Below, piece by piece: positions 37,948 through 45,290 of a DNA stretch of 52,417 bases. The DNA is from a virus: positions 1 through 52,417 of IMG/VR virus record IMGVR_UViG_3300045116_000082; one strand, given 5' to 3'. The notes beneath the pieces are model-generated. The model did no database searches, was not told the DNA's origin, and saw nothing but the letters and a program-made list of their open reading frames with translations. Positions within the stretch are counted from its first letter, which is position 1. Each line of letters starts with the position of its first letter. Position numbers and translations under genes: made by a program.

Positions 37948-38240
37948 GATGCCGCCTCCGTCTCCGCAATGGCCACCGTGCCATGCATGCGCCGGAACAC
38001 CTCACCGTCCGCCCACGGCCAGATGCGCCCGGTTACCGTCATCCGCATCAGCTCTGCCCACCCCTCACCGTCGTGGGCCGCCCGGCAGCGGCGCGTAACG
38101 TCGAGGCCGTCCAGCAGCACGACCAGTTCACGCCCCGTCGCGTGGCGGTGCGCCGTCCACCCGTCGCACGTCACCAGCCCCCACGTCGCTGCCGGGGGCA
38201 TGCTTACCGGCACCGGCCCGCTGACCCTCACGGCCCGCAT
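37944..38240 (-). CDS. Hypothetical tail-cluster protein, 98 aa
   Basis: A 98-residue protein with a hydrophobic core and tryptophans (WGLVTCDGWTAHRHATGRELVVLLDGLDVTRRC; WPWADGEVFRRMHG). It is coupled to both neighbours in the tail tube region. No family recognised. Confidence 0.65.
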   Translation of the reverse strand: MRAVRVSGPVPVSMPPAATWGLVTCDGWTAHRHATGRELVVLLDGLDVTRRCRAAHDGEGWAELMRMTVTGRIWPWADGEVFRRMHGTVAIAETEAAS

Positions 38241-38242
38241 CG

Positions 38243-38641
38243 CTACGCCTCGATCCCTCGGCCCATGATCGACAGGTCGAACCCGAGCAGCGACCCGACA
38301 TCGCCCTTGACGTTGTACTTATCGACCACGCCCTTGGTCGAGAAGCCCATGTCGGTGGCGACGCCCTCGGTCAGCCCGTTCGCGAAGACGGTCACGATCT
38401 GGTCGTCGACGCCCACGAGGTCGAACAGGATGGCGTCGACGTGCCCGGCCGAGCCGTCCCAGTGCCCGGCGCCCGTCACGTCAACCACCTTGAGTCCGCC
38501 CTTGCGGATGCGCGTCGAGTCGCCAAAGGCCGTCTCATCCAGCATCTCCGCCGACACCGAGAGGCCGACGTTGTTGTGGTCGCCTGAGAGGTCGTAGCCT
38601 CCGACGTAGATGCGCGCGTCTCGGAAGTGAAGTGTCCCCAC
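38243..38641 (-). CDS. Tail tube-like protein, paralogue 1
   Basis: A 132-residue protein MGTLHFRDARIYVGGYDLSGDHNNVGLSVSAEMLDETAFGD... with STRIRKGGLK and VVDKYNVKGDVGSLLGFDLS, matching the protein at 37129-37542 in order and spacing. By position after the tail terminator gene it is the better candidate for the major tail protein. Start behind GGGGGACGCCG. Confidence 0.8.
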   Translation of the reverse strand: MGTLHFRDARIYVGGYDLSGDHNNVGLSVSAEMLDETAFGDSTRIRKGGLKVVDVTGAGHWDGSAGHVDAILFDLVGVDDQIVTVFANGLTEGVATDMGFSTKGVVDKYNVKGDVGSLLGFDLSIMGRGIEA

Positions 38642-38653
38642 GGCGTCCCCCTT

Positions 38654-39067
38654 CTATGTCGACGTGCTCGTGCTCAGTGCCTTACAGACGTTGAAGTTAC
38701 ACGCCACCAGCGTCCGCCCCGTCTCGTCTTGCCCCAAGGCGAACGGCGACTGGATCGCCTCGATCCACAGATACCGCGTCCCGTTCACCGTCCGGTCCCC
38801 GGCGCCATCCAAGAGCCGGAAGATCACGTTCATCGACGCCCGCGCCCGCTGATACGTCGCCGACCGCCGCACGATCTGGACGCTGGCCCGCTCTTCGACG
38901 GCCAACCCCGGCGCCGACGCCATCGCATGCACCGGCCCGATCCCGCCCGTCTCGACCAACTGCACGGCCTCGTCCGGCTTCTCCGGCATGAACCCGCGAT
39001 ATATCTGCGTAGTGACGCCGCCCGTCGAAAGCAGGTCTGCGAGGTCGTCCAACAGGAACGTGCCCAT
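38654..39067 (-). CDS. Tail terminator / minor capsid-like protein
   Basis: A 137-residue protein beginning MGTFLLDDLADLLSTGGVTTQIYRGFMPEKPDEAVQLVETGG and containing a strand ASVQIVRRSATYQRARASMNVIFRLLDG, the pattern of phage tail terminator or minor capsid proteins that close the tail tube. Its place between the gp10-like gene and the tube gene agrees. Confidence 0.75.
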   Translation of the reverse strand: MGTFLLDDLADLLSTGGVTTQIYRGFMPEKPDEAVQLVETGGIGPVHAMASAPGLAVEERASVQIVRRSATYQRARASMNVIFRLLDGAGDRTVNGTRYLWIEAIQSPFALGQDETGRTLVACNFNVCKALSTSTST

Positions 39068-39068
39068 C

Positions 39069-39383
39069 TCAGAACCCCGCCATCAGCAGCACGCTCCGGA
39101 TCCGCGCCGTTCGGTCGGCGACAGACCCGGCGCTGCGCGCGATGCGCTCGACCTCTAGCAACGCCAGTTCCGCATACGGCGCCAGCCGCACTTCCACGGT
39201 CGCTGCCGCGCGTCCGCCTTCCACACCCGCCACCTCCACTAGCCCCGTCGAACACGTCAGCCGGTCAGCGACTTCAGCTGCCGCGCCGTCCAGCCCGGCC
39301 ACGCCCAGCGCGGTGGCCGTCTGGTGAAGCACCCGGCGGATATTCGCGTCGAGGCGCACGTCGATGACGCTCGTCAGCTTCAT
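39069..39383 (-). CDS. Hypothetical head-tail region protein
   Basis: A 104-residue protein, helical with a beta segment (VVEVAGVEGGRAAATVEVRLAPYAELALLEVERIARSAG is its central part, shown here in outline). It overlaps the gp10-like gene by four bases and is followed at once by the tail terminator gene. Probably a joining protein; the family is not recognised. Confidence 0.65.
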   Translation of the reverse strand: MKLTSVIDVRLDANIRRVLHQTATALGVAGLDGAAAEVADRLTCSTGLVEVAGVEGGRAAATVEVRLAPYAELALLEVERIARSAGSVADRTARIRSVLLMAGF

Positions 39384-39790
39384 CGCCTTCCCAGCGTCAT
39401 GCGCAGCAGCTCCGCCATCCGCTGCGCCAGTGTCCGCGCCGTCGCGTTAACGGCCGTCTCTAGGAACTTCCACTGCCCCACGCCATGACGCGCGCTCCGG
39501 CCTTTGGGCGACTTCGCCGGAGGCGGCGGGATCTCGTGGACATAGACGGCATACTCGGTCCCGTAGGTCAACTCGGCCCGCAGGCTCCTCGGCTTCGCAT
39601 GCACAGACACCTTGCCGCTCCGCTTCAGCACCCCCGTGTCCACCGGCGTCAGCTCCTTCGACCGCGTCATCGTCTCTTCGGCGATCAGGTTCAGCGCCAG
39701 CGCCGCGTCACGCTCGATGCCGTTGACGCTCGCCAGCATCCGGAGCCGGTCCGCCACGGGCTGCGTGATGACGTGGAAGGCGCCAGCCAT
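39380..39790 (-). CDS. HK97 gp10-like head-tail protein
   Basis: A 136-residue protein with the usual pattern TPVDTGVLKRSGKV, then AELTYGTEYAVYVHE and a C-terminal GQWKFLETAVNATARTLAQR. HK97 gp10/minor tail family proteins have this and act at the neck during tail joining. Order and length agree with the family. Confidence 0.85.
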   Translation of the reverse strand: MAGAFHVITQPVADRLRMLASVNGIERDAALALNLIAEETMTRSKELTPVDTGVLKRSGKVSVHAKPRSLRAELTYGTEYAVYVHEIPPPPAKSPKGRSARHGVGQWKFLETAVNATARTLAQRMAELLRMTLGRR

Positions 39791-39792
39791 CG

Positions 39793-40158
39793 CTATGCCC
39801 TCGTGTCCCCGAGCCGCACGACCGTCACGAACTGCCCGGCCGTGAACGGATACCGCTCGATGGCGACGATGGCCGGATTGATCGCATAGCTCTCGGTCGA
39901 TCCGACGTCACCCGTGCTCAGCGTGATCCGGTCTTCCGGACGGACCGCCGCATTGCTCATCAAGTAGACGGCCTGCTTGCTCGGCACCTCCTGCCCGTCC
40001 GCCTTCATGATCATCTTCATCTCGCCGACGACGGCGCACTGGTAGACGACGGCCGTGCCGTACGACGGCGCCCCATACGAGTCATACGTCGAGCACGGCT
40101 CGATGCTGACCCGCTGCCGCATCAGCGGCGCGAACGCGCGGACCGTCGGCACGCCCAT
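39793..40158 (-). CDS. Head-tail stopper-like protein
   Basis: A 121-residue protein; start at ATG 40158 just after the previous stop. It has MRQRVSIEPCSTYDSYGAPSYG and then a beta barrel-like region (VVYQCAVVGEMKMIM; RPEDRITLSTGD; FTAGQFVTVVRLG), the layout of neck stopper proteins (SPP1 gp16-like). Position between connector and gp10-like protein supports this. Confidence 0.72.
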   Translation of the reverse strand: MGVPTVRAFAPLMRQRVSIEPCSTYDSYGAPSYGTAVVYQCAVVGEMKMIMKADGQEVPSKQAVYLMSNAAVRPEDRITLSTGDVGSTESYAINPAIVAIERYPFTAGQFVTVVRLGDTRA

Positions 40159-40160
40159 CG

Positions 40161-40841
40161 CTACAGCCTCCGCCACGGCGCCAGCAGTTCCACGACCGGA
40201 TCCACGGCGTCATCGGCGCTCCGGTAGTTCAGCTCCAGCGGCCCCACCTTGATCCGGCTCGCGCCGGAGATGGACCCCTGATACAAGTCCGCCGCCTTCA
40301 GTAACACGGCCCGCTCGACGTCCTCGGGCAGCGTCCGCCCCGTCGTCGTCGTCGCCCAGTCGGTCCCGGTCGATGACGTGCAGGCCAGCTGCCACCCGGC
40401 CTCGTAGACCACGAACCACGGCCGCGACACGTCGGCCGGGCGCGGGTAGTCGCCCATGTAGTTCGACCACCCCATCGTCGGCGCGAAGGTGGCGTTGCTG
40501 CGCATCTCGACGAACCCGGCGTCCGGATTCTCAATGCGGTGGTCCGTCGAGCAGTACTCCGTCGCGTTGCCCGTGTCCGTCGAATCGAACATCCGCTGGA
40601 TCGCCCAGACCGGGAACCGCCCGAGGCGGAGGCGCTGCGTCCCGTAGGCGGCCACCGTCTCCGCGTAGACCTGCCGCCGCATCACGCCCGGCCCGTTCAG
40701 GATATGCCGCTCGGCCCACGCCGTCGCATCGGCCAGTGCCTTGTCCATCCCGCACGACGACGCCGTAGCGCCGAGCACGGTGAGCAGGTCGCTCATCGTG
40801 GCTAGCGCCGATTCCGTCGACGTCGTGCAGGTCCAGATCAT
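40161..40841 (-). CDS. Head-tail connector (gp6-like adaptor)
   Basis: A 226-residue protein with DATAWAERHILNGPGVMRRQ, LRLGRFPVWAIQRMFD and LPEDVERAVLLKAADLYQ, the helical pattern of HK97 gp6-type adaptors that sit under the portal. It is longer than usual (about 110-200), with an insertion around residues 85-140. It overlaps nothing and is followed by the stopper gene. Confidence 0.78.
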   Translation of the reverse strand: MIWTCTTSTESALATMSDLLTVLGATASSCGMDKALADATAWAERHILNGPGVMRRQVYAETVAAYGTQRLRLGRFPVWAIQRMFDSTDTGNATEYCSTDHRIENPDAGFVEMRSNATFAPTMGWSNYMGDYPRPADVSRPWFVVYEAGWQLACTSSTGTDWATTTTGRTLPEDVERAVLLKAADLYQGSISGASRIKVGPLELNYRSADDAVDPVVELLAPWRRL

Positions 40842-40844
40842 TGG

Positions 40845-41642
40845 TTAGGCTCCGACCCGCGACACGACCAAGTGCAGGAACGCCACGTCAATCTCTGCGT
40901 CATCCGTCGCGTTCATGCCGCGCACGGTAAAGGTATCGTTAGCAACGGCCGCGACGATGCACGCGATAGACGCTGACCCGGTGGCCGTCGCCGCCGCATC
41001 GCGCGCAGTCTTGCAGTTGTTGACCACGGTGCCTTCCTTGAAGACGGCCCACCGGATATCTTTGGTAGCGACCTGTGGGTTGAACGAGATCTGGACGTTG
41101 ACCAGATACGTCCCGGCCACCGACACGCTGCACCCGTCATCGGTGTCCTCGCAGTCCACGTCACCGGCCTCCGCGCCCTCCGTCAGCGCCGTGAACTGCA
41201 CATACGTATCAGCAGTCGCAATCGTCAGCGTCGAGACGACGAGCGTGCCGTCGTTGTCACTGTCGCCGTCGTAGTAGAGGTTGCCATACGACTGATAGAT
41301 CAGCGTCCCGCTCGTCGTCGGCGCCACCAGCGTTGGCGTGCCCGCAGCCGCTGCCGAGGTGAACGTCACCGTCCCGCTCGTCACGCCGTTGATCTTGAAC
41401 GTGCCGGTCCCCGTCCCGGTCTGCCCTACAATGACGCTCCCGACAACGCCGAGCGTGTCAGAGGCCGCGTTATAGGACAGCCCTGCTTCTCCGGCAAACG
41501 CACCGCCGTTGTTATACTGCATATGCCCGGATGAACCGCCGGGCACGGCCGTGTTCCCCGGTACGATCTGGGTCTGGCCGGTCAACGCGATGGTCGCCGC
41601 CGCAATGCCGAACCACGCCGCCGCCCACGTCCACCGTCGCAT
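40845..41642 (-). CDS. Fibre-like protein with signal-like N-terminus
   Basis: A 265-residue protein. The first 25 residues (RRWTWAAAWFGIAAATIALTG) look like a signal peptide or membrane anchor. Then comes fibre-type sequence (GSSGHMQYNNGGAFAGEAGL; SDTLGVVGSV) and a C-terminal domain that resembles a C1q/TNF jelly roll (AGTYLVNVQISFNPQ; DIRWAVFKEG; AEIDVAFLHLVVSRVGA). It may be a head fibre. A signal-like start is odd for a virion protein made in the cytoplasm. Confidence 0.7.
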   Translation of the reverse strand: MRRWTWAAAWFGIAAATIALTGQTQIVPGNTAVPGGSSGHMQYNNGGAFAGEAGLSYNAASDTLGVVGSVIVGQTGTGTGTFKINGVTSGTVTFTSAAAAGTPTLVAPTTSGTLIYQSYGNLYYDGDSDNDGTLVVSTLTIATADTYVQFTALTEGAEAGDVDCEDTDDGCSVSVAGTYLVNVQISFNPQVATKDIRWAVFKEGTVVNNCKTARDAAATATGSASIACIVAAVANDTFTVRGMNATDDAEIDVAFLHLVVSRVGA

Positions 41643-41644
41643 GG

Positions 41645-41953
41645 TTACTCTCCCAGCGCGAGCACGCGCACCGTCGTCCCCGTTGAAGTGGTCGTACTAG
41701 CGAGCGAGAACCCGCCCGTGCGGACCGACACGGCCAGCACGCCGCCCGCCGCAAGCCGGAAGCCACCCGTGCTCCCAACCGTACTGCCGAAGTGCGCATA
41801 GACCACATCGGCCTTGTCGTTATAGAGGATGACGGCCGTGGCGAGGAAGCCGGGATCGAATCCGATCTTGCCGATAGTCCCGGCCGCATCCGTCGTCGAC
41901 ACGACTTCCTCCGCGTAGAACTGATGCGGTCGCTGAACGTATGCCGTCGCCAT
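41645..41953 (-). CDS. Putative head decoration protein
   Basis: A 102-residue beta-rich protein (IGKIGFDPGFLATAVILYNDKADVVYAHFGS; RLAAGGVLAVSV; FSLASTTTSTGTTVRVLALGE). The strand pattern and location between capsid and connector genes fit a small capsid decoration or fibre-base protein. No definite family. Confidence 0.65.
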   Translation of the reverse strand: MATAYVQRPHQFYAEEVVSTTDAAGTIGKIGFDPGFLATAVILYNDKADVVYAHFGSTVGSTGGFRLAAGGVLAVSVRTGGFSLASTTTSTGTTVRVLALGE

Positions 41954-41955
41954 GG

Positions 41956-42921
41956 CTAGGCTCCCGTAATCGGATGGAAGACGCCGCGCAGCCGCAGCCG
42001 CATCAGCTCCGCCAGATACAGCTCCTCCTGCACGGCCCCGTCGATGGTCGCTAGCTCGAACACGGCCTCGTGTCGCATCTCGCCGAGCGCCTTCACGCGC
42101 CCGTCGAGCGCCGCGTGAACGGCATCGACCGTCGTCACCGGCCCGGTCGCCAGCTCATCGCGCACGCGCGTCGCCTCACCGATGGCGCCGTCCAACGCCC
42201 GGAGCCGCGTCAACATCGCGTCGCGCTTCTCCGTCAGCGACTTGTGGCGCGCGTCCAGCTCGCTCGGCTTGAAGATGCCCGTGTCCGGCTCCTTCTCGTA
42301 TCCGTACCGGTGCGTATGCTTGAGCAGCGCGCTCTGCGGCGGGATCCGCACCGTGATGCCCCGGCCGTGCGCGACGCCCAGCCAGAACTCCGCGCACGCC
42401 TTCTGGTGCGCGTACTCGGTCCCCACCACGAGGTCGATGCCGTATAGCCCGATCTCCTTGTAACCCTGATGGATGCTCCACGCGATGAGCAACGCAATCG
42501 TGCTGGTCAGGTAGTCCGTCCCGGCGCCGATGATCTCGTCGATGGGGAACCGCACTGAGGTCGGAATGGCCGCTACCCGCTGCGTCATCAGCACCGGGAT
42601 GCCGCAACCACGGAGCCACCCCTCGTGGTCCGTGCCTTCGACGTTCTCCTCGTACCAGTTCACGTGGAGGTCAGCCCAGAAGTCCGCGCGTGGGATGAAC
42701 CGGTAGAGCTGGTTCAACCCGATGATCTCCCACTCCGGGTCATCGAACGGCGCCAAGTCCCGGCTGGACGTCGCGTAACCGACGATGGCGATCTTGTCCC
42801 GCCGCCGCTCGACGAGTCCGGCCTCGGCCTCCAACACCTGCGCGCCGGACTTGCACGGATGCTGCAGGTCGATGCCCGCCACGCCCTCCGGCACCACGGC
42901 GAAGTCACGATGCGAACTCAT
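41956..42921 (-). CDS. Rossmann-like protein of phage head cluster, paralogue 1
   Basis: A 321-residue protein. From about residue 42: DKIAIVGYATSSRDLAPFDDPEWEIIGLNQLY, then ADFWADLHVNW, GCGIPVLMTQRV, STIALLIAWSIHQGYKEIGLYGIDLVVGTEY and a final coiled coil (KRDAMLTRLRALDGAIGEATRV). The same core occurs in the protein at 48151-48873. Nucleotide or sugar-nucleotide binding is suggested by the fold; the role is unknown. Start at 42921 (ATGA overlap). Confidence 0.75.
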   Translation of the reverse strand: MSSHRDFAVVPEGVAGIDLQHPCKSGAQVLEAEAGLVERRRDKIAIVGYATSSRDLAPFDDPEWEIIGLNQLYRFIPRADFWADLHVNWYEENVEGTDHEGWLRGCGIPVLMTQRVAAIPTSVRFPIDEIIGAGTDYLTSTIALLIAWSIHQGYKEIGLYGIDLVVGTEYAHQKACAEFWLGVAHGRGITVRIPPQSALLKHTHRYGYEKEPDTGIFKPSELDARHKSLTEKRDAMLTRLRALDGAIGEATRVRDELATGPVTTVDAVHAALDGRVKALGEMRHEAVFELATIDGAVQEELYLAELMRLRLRGVFHPITGA

Positions 42922-43202
42922 GCCTGTCGTCCCTTCCGTTGAGGTTTCCGCGCCCCTGAAAGGACCGGGCTGGGCGCCGCTTTCGCTACGTCCGGCCCGG
43001 CCATCATCCGGTCCACGGGCGGCGCATCCAACGCCGTCCCGTGAACCGTCCCCTCTGACGGCGTCACGCGCCGTACCCACCCGGCCGCCAGCACCTCCGC
43101 GTGGCACGGGTTCTCCGTGTCGAGCAGACACCGCTCGCCGACATGGATCACCGGCCCGCGCAAGCTCAGCGACCGGCCGACCACCTCGACCAGAACGCGC
43201 AT
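42918..43202 (-). CDS. Hypothetical small protein in capsid cluster
   Basis: A 94-residue protein. The first 60 residues form strands (VLVEVVGRSLSLRGPVIHVGERCLLDTE) followed by the helix turn CHAEVLAAGWVRRV, like the small head-completion-like proteins that follow capsid genes; the C-terminus is basic (ARKPQRKGRQA). Function not certain. Confidence 0.65.
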   Translation of the reverse strand: MRVLVEVVGRSLSLRGPVIHVGERCLLDTENPCHAEVLAAGWVRRVTPSEGTVHGTALDAPPVDRMMAGPDVAKAAPSPVLSGARKPQRKGRQA

Positions 43203-43210
43203 CGCCCGGC

Positions 43211-43906
43211 CTACGACGTGATCAGTCGCCCGGTCGACGTCGTGGTGCGCGGCGCCTCATCCGGCTGCCCGAACACCAGGCTGACCGCCACGCCCGTGGC
43301 CTGCGACCCGCCCGAGCTGGAGGCGTACATCTCCAGCAGCACGTACGGCCGCAGGTAACGGCCCGCGCCCGTCAGGTCGTAGTGCGCGTTGTAGTCGGCG
43401 TGCGCCCGGCCCGTCGCCGTGGCACTGAACGTGCCGAACGTCCCCACCGCCGTCGTCGTCGCCATGAACCCGCTGGCCAGCGTCGACGTGGTGTTCGGCC
43501 CGTAGTAGACGAACGCCTTGCCGCGCGCCTTCTCCTGCTCCGTCGAGAAGCGGTCGAAGTCGTCGGCGCAGGTCGTCGAGCTGTGGTAGAGCCACGCGCT
43601 CACGGCCGCGAACTTCGCGTCCACGGTCGACGTGCCGATCTCGATGTTCGCCACCGCCGACACGTTCACGGCGTTGTAGCCGCGTCCCAAGCCCAGCCGG
43701 TCGATGATGCGCCCGGCGATGAGGTTGGCCGTGCTGTCGCCGTTCAGCGTGCCGCAGCTGGCCGCGAAGATCGAGAAGCACTTCGTGATGGTCTTGCCCG
43801 ACATGGTCCCCGGTCCCTCGGCGCCGTCGGCCGTGGCCGTGGCCGTGGAGGGCTGCTGGCTGAAGCCAAGCACCGTCCGGAGCTGTGCAACGTCTCGTGT
43901 GATCAT
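43211..43906 (-). CDS. Capsid-cluster hypothetical protein
   Basis: A 231-residue protein directly after the major capsid gene, starting MITRDVAQLRTVLGFSQQ and rich in serine, threonine and alanine (AVANIEIGTSTVDAKFAAVSAWLYHSSTT; SGFMATTTAVGTFGTFSATATG). It looks like a beta-rich virion protein, perhaps a decoration protein or a head spike. The RBS is moderate (GAGAGACGGACC). Confidence 0.7.
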   Translation of the reverse strand: MITRDVAQLRTVLGFSQQPSTATATADGAEGPGTMSGKTITKCFSIFAASCGTLNGDSTANLIAGRIIDRLGLGRGYNAVNVSAVANIEIGTSTVDAKFAAVSAWLYHSSTTCADDFDRFSTEQEKARGKAFVYYGPNTTSTLASGFMATTTAVGTFGTFSATATGRAHADYNAHYDLTGAGRYLRPYVLLEMYASSSGGSQATGVAVSLVFGQPDEAPRTTTSTGRLITS

Positions 43907-43944
43907 GGTCCGTCTCTCCTGTGTCTGAACCCTTGGTGTCCGCA

Positions 43945-43970
43945 GGCGGCTCCGGATCGCCGGAACCGCC
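43945..43970 (-). terminator. Strong hairpin after the capsid gene
   Basis: GGCGGTTCCGG-CGAT-CCGGAGCCGCC, 11 pairs with one G-U, lies in the 87-base gap behind the major capsid gene. No T-tract follows, so it is more likely to protect the capsid mRNA 3' end or to slow transcription than to be a full terminator. Confidence 0.5.
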
Positions 43971-43993
43971 CGCTGCCATCACCTCACGCGCGC

Positions 43994-45274
43994 CTACACG
44001 CTGCCCGGCGCCCAATCCACGCCCGTCAGCACAGCCACGGCGCCCTCGTAGCGCATCGCGAAGTCGTGTTCCGCAATCGCCCGCACCACGGTCTGGTCCA
44101 GCGAGAAGGCCGCCTGAATCGCTGACCCGTCGTTGTAGGCCGCTTCCTGCGAGGCGTCGACCATGATGTTCTGAGCCTCGCCGATGATGGCCTGCGCCGC
44201 GTCGAAGAAGTAGACCTCCGACTCGTCGTTGGTCGCGGCCCCGGTCGCGTCCAAGTTCGTCGGCACGCCCGTCGTGATCTCATACGGGTAGCCCCAGAGC
44301 GTCCCCCCGGCCATCTCGTCCTTGAAGACGAAGGCACCGGTGGAGGTCTGGAGCGTGACGAGGAAGTTCTTGATCCTCGGCGCGAAGATCCAGCACGGCT
44401 TCAGCATCGGGATATCGGCGCCCATCAGCTGCTGCATCAGCTTGCCGAGGTCCGCCGCCGTAGCCTGCAGGCTGACCGTGGCGTTGGCCAGGATCTTGTT
44501 CGCACCCGGCGCCCAGTAGTACAGCCCCCTCGGGCTGCCGTCCACGCCGTTGCCCCGGATGAAGGCCGAGTCCTCCTTGACGCTCATCGCCGTCACGAGG
44601 TCGTTCCGCACGATGGTGTCGGCGCCCGGCGACGCGTACCGCAGCAGGTCGTTGCTGACCGGCGTGAGGCACGCCAGCTTCTTGAACGTCAGCGCCAGTC
44701 GCCCGGTCGACAGCTGCGACTTCGGCGCGTTCACGTTCTCGCCGATGTAGTTCGCCGTCGCTCCGGCCGTCCCCTTGCCGAGATTGACGGTGCCGGTCGG
44801 CATCGGGATCGTCGGCACGCCCAGCTTCCGCATCACGGCCGCTGCGCGCAGGAACTGAATGAAGTCCGTCGAGAACTGCTCCGGCACCAGGAACCCGCCC
44901 GCCGTGGCGTCTCCGGCGGCCAGCGCCTTCTGGCGCGCGTCGGCCCACTGGTCGGCGAGGTCGTGGTCGCCCCACGCCCGCAGGATCGCCACGGCGCCGT
45001 CCGGCCCGCTGCCCTGGAACTTGGCCGCCGCCGTCGCGCGCACGCACCGCGCCAGCGCGATGCCCTGCTCACGCTTGACCGGCTCGGGCGGCGTGCGCCC
45101 GGCCCCGGCCAGCTTCTCGCCCCAGGACGTGACGCGCTCGCGCAGCGGCGCCACGGCCTCCTCGATGTTCTGGCGCACGATGGTCGCCAGCTCCGTGCCG
45201 ATGAAGCCCTTGATCTGTCCGGACACGAACTCGGCCAGTTCGGCCCGCGTCATGCCCTTGCCCTGTGTGTCCAT
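43994..45274 (-). CDS. Major capsid protein (HK97 fold)
   Basis: A 426-residue protein. Residues 1-120 are a helical delta/scaffold domain (TRAELAEFVSGQIKGFIG; TIVRQNIEEAVAPLRERV). The HK97 gp5 core follows: AGGFLVPEQFSTDFIQFLRAAAVMRKLGV, TANYIGENVNAPKSQLS, FKKLACLTPVSNDLLRYA, and the end with DEMAGGTLWGYPYEITTGVP and FDAAQAIIGEAQNI. The delta domain is presumably removed by the protease encoded just upstream. GAAGGAGTAGAGACG precedes the ATG. Confidence 0.95.
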   Translation of the reverse strand: MDTQGKGMTRAELAEFVSGQIKGFIGTELATIVRQNIEEAVAPLRERVTSWGEKLAGAGRTPPEPVKREQGIALARCVRATAAAKFQGSGPDGAVAILRAWGDHDLADQWADARQKALAAGDATAGGFLVPEQFSTDFIQFLRAAAVMRKLGVPTIPMPTGTVNLGKGTAGATANYIGENVNAPKSQLSTGRLALTFKKLACLTPVSNDLLRYASPGADTIVRNDLVTAMSVKEDSAFIRGNGVDGSPRGLYYWAPGANKILANATVSLQATAADLGKLMQQLMGADIPMLKPCWIFAPRIKNFLVTLQTSTGAFVFKDEMAGGTLWGYPYEITTGVPTNLDATGAATNDESEVYFFDAAQAIIGEAQNIMVDASQEAAYNDGSAIQAAFSLDQTVVRAIAEHDFAMRYEGAVAVLTGVDWAPGSV

Positions 45275-45290
45275 CGTCTCTACTCCTTCG

